A stretch of DNA of 12,793 nt. It comes from Candidatus Poribacteria bacterium. Its GTDB lineage: Bacteria > Poribacteria > DTPJ01 > WJIO01. Below, piece by piece: positions 7,186 through 12,793 of the stretch. The first letter of the stretch is position 1; the number at the start of each line of letters is the position of its first letter. The translations under genes were made by a program, and so were the position numbers. The stretch lies in the NCBI GenBank assembly GCA_014730235.1, contig WJIO01000009.1, forward strand, positions 1 to 12,793, in the 5' to 3' direction. Below the pieces are notes generated by a model, which was not told the origin of the DNA, did not search any database, and saw only the letters and a list, made by a program, of their open reading frames with translations.

Positions 7186-8259
7186 ATGCAACAAAAATCA
7201 GGGTTAGAGTTTGTGAAAAACCAACAGGAAAAGGTCATACCTGAACAAACCCACCCGGAAGATATTTCTTTAATTTCCTCCACATTTTATCGACTTTTAC
7301 AGTTATCAGACTATATAGCCATAACAAGGCCTTTATTGCTCATACCTGTATGGACTATGCTGTTTCTGGGCTATTATAAAAGCATAGCCGAAAATTTAAA
7401 TCATAAGGTCTCTTTACCCATTATAGGTGAATTAAGTATTATTCTCAAACCTGATAAAGGGATTATTACAACTTTTATACTTTATTCCCTTCTTATGGGT
7501 GCTATTTATATACTGAATCAACTAAGCGATATAAATACGGATAAAATAAACGGTAAACTTTATCTGGTATATCAGGGTTATATAGATAAAAAAAGACTTA
7601 AAATACAGATTATATCGATGCTTTTAGTTTCGGTTACCATATCACTGCTTGTATATACCCTTTCTTATTTGTATTTAATTATTCTTTCTATAGTCATAGG
7701 GATAATGTATTCTGTTACACCTTTCAGGTTAAAAGGAAGACCATTTTTTGATTTAATTGCCAATGCTTTCGGTTTCGGGATTGTGGCCTTCGCTGTTGGA
7801 TGGGCATCAAGATCTGAAATGTCAACTGATATGATTTTAAGCAGCATACCATACGTTATATGCGTTGCCGCAGCTTTCATTAATACAACAATACCGGATA
7901 TAAAAGGTGATGTACAAAATGGTGATATTACAACCGGGGCATTTCTTGGCATTCCCAAAGCCTGTATCACAAGCACCATACTTTTAACATCTGTGCCGGT
8001 GATAAGCTGGTTTCTCAGGGATTTTATTGCTATGTCCGCTTCCATTATATCTTTACCTTTTTTTATTTATATGACTTTTAAAAACCTGAATGAAAAATCA
8101 CCTGACATAAAAGCTGTTATTCTGGCTACAAAGATCAGCCTACTGACTCTATCAATTTTTGTTGCTATATTTATGCCATTTTATTTTGTTTTACTTTTCA
8201 TTACTATTTTGTTTATCAGGCTATATTATCATTCCAGATTTGGTATCAGCTATCCCTGA
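7186..8259 (+). CDS. UbiA-superfamily membrane prenyltransferase (first of two)
   Basis: This 357-residue integral membrane protein has about eight or nine hydrophobic helices. UbiA enzymes transfer a polyprenyl diphosphate chain to an acceptor using two Asp-rich, Mg2+-binding motifs. The first is NQLSDINTD (N111, D115, D119), preceded by the substrate-side ITRPLLLIPVW helix. The second is DIKGDVQNGD (D238, D242). The YSVTPFRLKGRPFFDL stretch (175-190) matches the usual YSxPPxRLKxR loop. It is divergent: the segment after motif one reads INGKLYLVYQGYI instead of the common INKPxRPxxxG, and the N-terminus carries about 40 extra polar residues. The acceptor cannot be named; quinone, chlorin-type and glycerol-lipid acceptors are all possible. 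ATG 7186 has no Shine-Dalgarno sequence. GTG 7213, with AGGG/TTAGAG just upstream, is an alternative start. It heads the plus-strand cluster. Confidence 0.88.
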   Translation: MQQKSGLEFVKNQQEKVIPEQTHPEDISLISSTFYRLLQLSDYIAITRPLLLIPVWTMLFLGYYKSIAENLNHKVSLPIIGELSIILKPDKGIITTFILYSLLMGAIYILNQLSDINTDKINGKLYLVYQGYIDKKRLKIQIISMLLVSVTISLLVYTLSYLYLIILSIVIGIMYSVTPFRLKGRPFFDLIANAFGFGIVAFAVGWASRSEMSTDMILSSIPYVICVAAAFINTTIPDIKGDVQNGDITTGAFLGIPKACITSTILLTSVPVISWFLRDFIAMSASIISLPFFIYMTFKNLNEKSPDIKAVILATKISLLTLSIFVAIFMPFYFVLLFITILFIRLYYHSRFGISYP

Positions 8260-8307
8260 ATAAATTATTTAAATTTAACATTGACATATAATTTTCATTA
8301 TGCAAAA

Positions 8308-9330
8308 ATGAATTTATCCATAATCACAACAATAGGTATAAATGCCGGTGACAATTTTATTTACGAGGGTTTTAAAAAACTCTTTCCGGTAAAAAAATAC
8401 GGTAGCATTTTGCTGATAAATAAAGCCGACGTTCCCAGGAGCAAAGAATACCGGGAACTTATAGATTTATCGGATATCATAGTTATATGCGGTTCTCCCA
8501 TATTCTATAAAGAGTGCTATAAGATGAAATGGCAGAACAGAATTCTGGATTACAGCAAAAAGTCGGGCAAAAAGATATTACTCTTCGCTGTTGGTTCTAA
8601 TTTTCTTTGTTCTGCTGATGGCAAAGTTAAGCCTCCGGTTGAAACAAGGGACGGAAGATATAGAAAATTTGTATCCCGTTATAATGAAGCAATAATCGAC
8701 GGTTTTAATGTAAGGGATAGATATTGCCGTAATTTTCTTAATGGTCTTGGATTTCAAAATGTAAATCAGGTTTCATGCCCGTCCTTATTTTCAGGTGATA
8801 TGAGAATCAAAGATAATGATGCAGATCTGATTTTTTTGATATGGGGGGATGATTACTGGAGTTGCAAACTTTCACCTAAAAAGATACTTAAAATATGTCA
8901 TGAAATTAAAGCTATACTGGAAAAAGAATTTTCTCAACAAAAAGTTGTTTGGGTATGTCATGACTTTAACTCTTATAAAAGATTGTTAAAAAAAGTTAAA
9001 AATCAAGAAGTATTGTTTTCAAACAATTATATAGACTTCTTTAAGTATTACAAACGTTGCCGATTTGCCTTTTCTGTAAAAGTTCATGGCTCTATGTTAC
9101 TTTCATCAATGGGGATACCTTCTTTATTATTGCAACTGGATTCCCGGGCATCAGTAATAGAAGCTCTGGATGAAACTTACGCAGTTCCGGCTATGGAAAC
9201 AGAAGAAATAGCTGAAATGTGCCTTCAAAAATTTGATAATAAAGGGGAATTCAGGGATAAAATAAATTACCTGAAAGATAAATATAAAAAAGAATATAAT
9301 CACCTATTTGAAAAATTGGGGTTTATCTAA
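8308..9330 (+). CDS. Polysaccharide pyruvyl transferase-like protein
   Basis: This protein of about 340 residues resembles the polysaccharide pyruvyl transferase family (PF04230, GT-B-like fold). The evidence is an N-terminal strand followed by GINAGDNFIYEG, a DIIVICGSP strand and loop, and a C-terminal signature FSVKVHGSMLLSSMGIP, with the conserved His-Gly (about residue 260), then QLDSRASVIEAL. Known members move pyruvyl groups from phosphoenolpyruvate to sugars of cell-wall polymers and lipid-linked glycans. Many homologues are uncharacterised, so the reaction here is open. I prefer ATG 8308 over TTG 8281: the first homologous strand MNLSIITTIGINAGD starts at this ATG, and the extra nine residues look unstructured. 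Neither start has a clear Shine-Dalgarno sequence. The protein is soluble, Lys-rich near the C-terminus, and separated by 48 bp from the prenyltransferase and 2 bp from the next gene. Confidence 0.75.
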   Translation: MNLSIITTIGINAGDNFIYEGFKKLFPVKKYGSILLINKADVPRSKEYRELIDLSDIIVICGSPIFYKECYKMKWQNRILDYSKKSGKKILLFAVGSNFLCSADGKVKPPVETRDGRYRKFVSRYNEAIIDGFNVRDRYCRNFLNGLGFQNVNQVSCPSLFSGDMRIKDNDADLIFLIWGDDYWSCKLSPKKILKICHEIKAILEKEFSQQKVVWVCHDFNSYKRLLKKVKNQEVLFSNNYIDFFKYYKRCRFAFSVKVHGSMLLSSMGIPSLLLQLDSRASVIEALDETYAVPAMETEEIAEMCLQKFDNKGEFRDKINYLKDKYKKEYNHLFEKLGFI

Positions 9331-9332
9331 AT

Positions 9333-10997
9333 ATGAACCATTTTTTACAATACAAATCATCTTCATCATTATTGCCTTTCATTGCCATCTCGATGTTGGT
9401 ATTAGTATGCTGGCGGGTATACTGTTATGCTGAAATTCATTATACATTTTTCGGTTATTCAATTATCAATCGGAAATACCCGGAAATACTGGCCGATGCT
9501 CCCTGGCGTTTGGATGAAGGGAAATCCCTTCCTATAGCCTGTCTTGTGAAAGATGCAAACATCTACCCCACAAAACTTAGAAGCATAATGGCCAGTTATT
9601 CAACACCTGATGGTGAAATATATCGAAAGCAAATTCTTTCCGAGAAACCGGTAAGGATTAATAAGCATTACTGGCATACTCTGGCTTTTCTTGATATACC
9701 CAAAGGGGCTGTTGGAAATATCAAGGTTAATGTGGATATGGATTTCACCTGTAAAGGTATAAAGAGGAAAGCTACTTCCGATAACCTGCCCGGTTTATCC
9801 CATAAGCCTTTCAATATATTTGTAAGCCCTTATAAACTGCCGTCATTTGATGGATGGTATTATGGAGATGGTCATTATCATACCCACATGTCCCACAATC
9901 AGGTTGAGTTCGGCGCACCATTAGACATTGCCTCAGAAATGGGTAAAGCCATAGGTATACAATGGGTAATAGCCTCTGACCATTCCTATGATCTGGATAG
10001 AGCAATGGGCAAGCTGTTTGAGCATGATCCAAAACTACCAAGATGGCAAAAGCTTCATGACGATGCCAAGATAATAAATTCAAAAGACAAAGAATTTGTG
10101 GTATTACCTGCCGAAGAAGTATCCTGCGGCAATTATAAAAAATATAATATACATTTGATAGCTCTTAACACTTCCCAATTTATACCCGGAAAGGGTGACG
10201 GAGTTAAAAGAGGTCTCAACAAAAGACCTGATCTAAGTCTGCGTCAGTGTCTTAACAGGATAAACGATCAAGATGGTTTTGCATATGCAGCCCATCCTGA
10301 AGAGGGTAACGGATACTTAGGCAAGCTGTTGCTAAACAGGGATTACTGGCGTAACCCGGACTATGATCAGGGTGGATATACCGGTCTTCAGTTCTGGAAC
10401 GGTTATCAGGGTAAACCTTTTAGAAAAGGATACAAAAAATGGGTTGAACTTCTTCTTGAAGGACGAAAACTTTTTGTTCTAGGTGGAAATGATGCTCATG
10501 GGGATTTTAACAGATGCCGAAAAGTCCGGTATCCAAATACAAAACTTGATGAAACCTATGATCATATATTCGGCAAAGTAAGAACTTATGCTAATTGCGG
10601 TGGTAACCTTTCCCAGGAAGGTGTTCTGGAAGCCCTTAGAAATGGAAGGACAATAGTAACTAACGGTCCTATTCTACTTATTGAAGCCAGGAGAGGAAAT
10701 CATTCTGCAGATATTGGCGAAGAAATAACAGGAAAAATTCAGGAAATTAAAATCAAAGCCAGTTCATCAAAAGAATTTGGTCCTATAGACAGAATTAAGT
10801 TATATAAAGGTGATTGTGTAGAAAAAGTTGAAAAAGTTTCCAGAGTTTTTATCCCCGAAAAAGACGAATATGAACTCGTATATAAATGCAACATAAACCA
10901 GAAAAACAGGGGTTATATCCGCGCAGAAGCATTTTCTTCAGCCAGAGGTTATAAGTATATGTGCATGACAAACCCCGTGTGGTTTCGCATAGTTTAA
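9333..10997 (+). CDS. Membrane-anchored PHP-domain metallohydrolase (CehA/McbA-like)
   Basis: The 554-residue protein starts with an uncleaved-looking membrane segment (about 11-30). It then has a region of about 140 residues, likely a beta-rich domain, and a PHP metallohydrolase core (about 175-450). Metal-ligand motifs are in the expected order: GDGHYHTH (D179, H181, H183), ASDHS (D216, H217), AEE (E261, E262), H274, AAHPEEG (H321) and GGNDAHGD (N386, D387, H389). The core ends with ALRNGRTIVTNGP, which is typical of the CehA/McbA group, and a C-terminal domain of about 100 residues follows. The anchor implies action at or outside the inner membrane. PHP enzymes hydrolyse phosphoesters, and this subgroup also includes carbamate/amide hydrolases, so the substrate is unknown. 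ATG 9333 follows the preceding stop by 2 bp, and the next gene starts 4 bp after this one, which strongly suggests an operon. Confidence 0.88.
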   Translation: MNHFLQYKSSSSLLPFIAISMLVLVCWRVYCYAEIHYTFFGYSIINRKYPEILADAPWRLDEGKSLPIACLVKDANIYPTKLRSIMASYSTPDGEIYRKQILSEKPVRINKHYWHTLAFLDIPKGAVGNIKVNVDMDFTCKGIKRKATSDNLPGLSHKPFNIFVSPYKLPSFDGWYYGDGHYHTHMSHNQVEFGAPLDIASEMGKAIGIQWVIASDHSYDLDRAMGKLFEHDPKLPRWQKLHDDAKIINSKDKEFVVLPAEEVSCGNYKKYNIHLIALNTSQFIPGKGDGVKRGLNKRPDLSLRQCLNRINDQDGFAYAAHPEEGNGYLGKLLLNRDYWRNPDYDQGGYTGLQFWNGYQGKPFRKGYKKWVELLLEGRKLFVLGGNDAHGDFNRCRKVRYPNTKLDETYDHIFGKVRTYANCGGNLSQEGVLEALRNGRTIVTNGPILLIEARRGNHSADIGEEITGKIQEIKIKASSSKEFGPIDRIKLYKGDCVEKVEKVSRVFIPEKDEYELVYKCNINQKNRGYIRAEAFSSARGYKYMCMTNPVWFRIV

Positions 10998-11001
10998 AAT
11001 T

Positions 11002-11862
11002 ATGAGTAAGTCAGGAGTCAGAACCAAAATTTCAGGTTACTTTAAGCTAATGCGTCCGTTGAATGGTGCAATAGCATTTATATCTGTAATAATGGGTGCT
11101 TTTCTGGCTAACGGTGATTTAGCATCTTTGGATAAAATATTAATTACAGCCTCAGCGGCTTTTATTATATTATCATCGGGAAATGTAATAAACGACTACT
11201 ATGATGTTGAAACCGACAGAATAAATAAACCCTATCGTCCTATACCTTCCAGACAGATAAAACGAACTAATGCGCTTATTTTCTCAATATGCCTTTTTAT
11301 AGCAGGAGTTTGCATGGGTTTGTTTGTTAATTTAACAGCATTTTTTATCGCACTTTTTTCATCAGTATTGCTTATATTATATACAACTATACTAAGACGT
11401 TTTCTGCTTTTAGGCAATATGACAGTTGGCCTGCTGACTGGATTGACATTTATTTCAGGTGGAGCAGCGGTAGAAAATATAGGACAAAGCCTGATTCCCG
11501 CAGTTTTTGCCTTTTTATTTACTGTAGCCAGAGAAATTGTGAAAGACATTCAGGATGTAAAAGGCGATCAACATGCAGGTATGTCAAGTTTACCCATAAA
11601 ATTAGGTAGACGCAGGGCTATGTATATTTCTTTTGTATTTTTTATCCTGGTAATTCTCATAAGTCCTGTACCATATTTAATGAACTTATATTCTATTTAC
11701 TATCTTATTTCTGTAACAATTGGGGTTGACTTGGTTCTTATAATCTGTATGATTATAATGTCAAAAGACCTTAACGAAATAAATACAGCCAGAGTTTCAA
11801 GTCTTATGAAATTTGATATTTTTATCGGATTGGGGGCTATTTATCTTGGAGGAATACACTGA
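11002..11862 (+). CDS. UbiA prenyltransferase, digeranylgeranylglyceryl-phosphate synthase-like
   Basis: This 286-residue membrane protein has about nine helices. It carries NVINDYYDVETDRINKPYRP (N61-P80; N64, D68, D72) and REIVKDIQDVKGDQHAG (R177-G193; D182, D185, D189), followed by SLPIKLGRR. This combination is close to the archaeal geranylgeranylglycerol-phosphate geranylgeranyltransferase group (DGGGP synthase), which adds the second C20 chain to a glycerol-phosphate ether lipid. Bacterial relatives with the same motifs are often annotated this way without proof, and menaquinone- or tocopherol-type acceptors remain possible. All catalytic residues are present and the length is normal. 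The start at ATG 11002 is 4 bp after the PHP gene and lacks a Shine-Dalgarno sequence. The following reductase gene starts 3 bp after its stop, as expected if the prenyl product is then saturated. Confidence 0.88.
   Translation: MSKSGVRTKISGYFKLMRPLNGAIAFISVIMGAFLANGDLASLDKILITASAAFIILSSGNVINDYYDVETDRINKPYRPIPSRQIKRTNALIFSICLFIAGVCMGLFVNLTAFFIALFSSVLLILYTTILRRFLLLGNMTVGLLTGLTFISGGAAVENIGQSLIPAVFAFLFTVAREIVKDIQDVKGDQHAGMSSLPIKLGRRRAMYISFVFFILVILISPVPYLMNLYSIYYLISVTIGVDLVLIICMIIMSKDLNEINTARVSSLMKFDIFIGLGAIYLGGIH
11848..11853 (+). promoter_or_regulatory. Ribosome-binding site of the ferredoxin-reductase gene
   Basis: GGAGGA lies within the last codons of the preceding prenyltransferase gene, 12 bases before ATG 11866. 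The spacing is longer than usual, but it is the only strong Shine-Dalgarno sequence seen in the plus-strand cluster. Confidence 0.5.
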
Positions 11863-11865
11863 AGT

Positions 11866-12793
11866 ATGAATTATCCAGTTGTAAACAGGCAAGTATGCGG
11901 TTACTGCGGCGCCTGTGTAAGTGTTTGTCCAGAAAATGCCATTGAATTGGTTGATACTTATGTCAGTATAGATAATAATTTATGTTCCAAATGTTTATCC
12001 TGTGTGAAAGTCTGTCCAGTAGGGGCTTTATCTACTGATATGCTTAATCCTGACCTTTTGTATAACAAACCATCTACTGAAAAAGCATCAATAAATGTTG
12101 ATGTGTTGATTATTGGTGGAGGCCCGGCCGGATCAATAGCAGCCCGAACTCTGGCGGAGCAGAATCTTGAAGTCCTTATGGTGGAAAAGCGTCAGGAGAT
12201 AGGAACTCCTGTCAGATGCGCCGAAGGGATAAGTAAAGAAGCACTGTTAAAGTTGACGGCTATTGACCCAAAATGGGTTTCTGCGCCTATAAACAGCGGG
12301 TGTATATATGCTCCTAATGGTGATTCTGTCACCCTTGAACAGCCGAATACGGGTCTAGTATTGGAAAGAAAAATATTTGATAGGGATTTAGCCCACCAGG
12401 CAGCCAAAGCCGGTGCTGATATATGGGTTAAAGCCAGAGCAGTTGGCATTATAAAGCAGAATGGAAATGTGATAGGTGCTGTGGTTCGTCGTGCAGGAAT
12501 TGATTATGAAATAAAATCAAAAGTCGTGATCGCCGCTGATGGTGTTGAGTCCCGGATCGCAAGATGGGCAGGAATTGATACCCATTGTAAGAACAGTGAT
12601 GTGGATACATGCGTCCAATATCTTATGACGGGTCTGGATAATATAAAGCCAGACTGCTGTTGTTTCTACCTCGGACATGAGGTGGCTCCCAGGGGTTACG
12701 CGTGGATATTCCCCAAGGGCAATGGTTCAGCCAACGTAGGGATTGGTATTGGCGGAAATATTGATAATAAGACAGCCCTGGATTACCTTAATC
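11866..12793 (+). CDS. 2[4Fe-4S] ferredoxin - geranylgeranyl reductase fusion (3' partial)
   Basis: The first 309 residues are present; the gene runs off the right edge. Residues 1-55 form a bacterial-type ferredoxin with two CxxCxxCxxxCP motifs (C11, C14, C17, C21; C40, C43, C46, C50). A linker leads to a Rossmann FAD-binding domain starting VDVLIIGGGPAGSIAA (G84-G89). Geranylgeranyl-reductase hallmarks follow: EIGTPVRCAEGIS (111-123), the second FAD motif VVIAADGVESRIARWAG (220-236) and RGYAWIFPKG (276-285). The family reduces isoprenoid double bonds, as in archaeal phospholipids, phytyl chains or menaquinone, using ferredoxin or NAD(P)H. The fused iron-sulfur domain suggests electrons arrive through it. 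ATG 11866 is 3 bp after the prenyltransferase stop, which suggests coupling. The base composition looks richer in GC than the two genes at the start of the cluster. The end of the protein cannot be judged. Confidence 0.92.
   Translation, partial: MNYPVVNRQVCGYCGACVSVCPENAIELVDTYVSIDNNLCSKCLSCVKVCPVGALSTDMLNPDLLYNKPSTEKASINVDVLIIGGGPAGSIAARTLAEQNLEVLMVEKRQEIGTPVRCAEGISKEALLKLTAIDPKWVSAPINSGCIYAPNGDSVTLEQPNTGLVLERKIFDRDLAHQAAKAGADIWVKARAVGIIKQNGNVIGAVVRRAGIDYEIKSKVVIAADGVESRIARWAGIDTHCKNSDVDTCVQYLMTGLDNIKPDCCCFYLGHEVAPRGYAWIFPKGNGSANVGIGIGGNIDNKTALDYLN

Noticed and set aside
8281-8307. TTGACA directly followed by TATAAT before the pyruvyl-transferase-like gene, as a promoter
   Set aside because: The two boxes have zero spacing, and neither has a partner at about 17 bp, so they do not form a sigma70 promoter.
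12192-12449. Minus-strand 85-codon frame
   Set aside because: It is antisense to the ferredoxin-GGR gene, whose motifs clearly define the coding strand.

Overview
The window looks like chromosomal DNA of an uncultured Gram-negative bacterium of moderately low GC. The Gram-negative inference rests on a class A penicillin-binding protein of the PbpC (PBP1C) type. A DUF6785-type membrane protein remnant and a large PHP (CehA/McbA-like) metallohydrolase are, from general knowledge, common in under-cultured lineages of the PVC/FCB/Poribacteria kind. I cannot assign a phylum from the sequence alone.

Left part (1-7020), read mostly on the minus strand: the start of a nitrilase-superfamily gene running off the left edge; a decayed DUF6785/DUF6784 gene that has lost its N-terminal part and carries an in-frame TAG; a tRNA-Ala(GGC) on the plus strand with its own near-consensus promoter; an EamA drug/metabolite transporter closely following pbpC; and an M20 metallopeptidase. 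The gaps hold two full-length copies and one partial copy of a roughly 195-bp MITE-like element with imperfect terminal inverted repeats and internal palindromes.

Right part (7070-12793), plus strand: a strong sigma70-type promoter followed by five closely spaced co-directional genes. They are a UbiA-type prenyltransferase, a polysaccharide pyruvyl transferase-like protein, a membrane-anchored PHP metallohydrolase, a second UbiA enzyme resembling archaeal digeranylgeranylglyceryl-phosphate synthase, and an 8Fe-ferredoxin/geranylgeranyl-reductase fusion cut by the right edge. Two membrane prenyltransferases plus a polyprenyl reductase with a built-in electron-transfer domain point to making and saturating an isoprenoid lipid or quinone-like molecule. 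The pyruvyl-transferase-like and PHP proteins may modify or process its polar part. This cluster is the most interesting content of the window. Its product is unknown, and an archaeal-type ether lipid is only one possibility.
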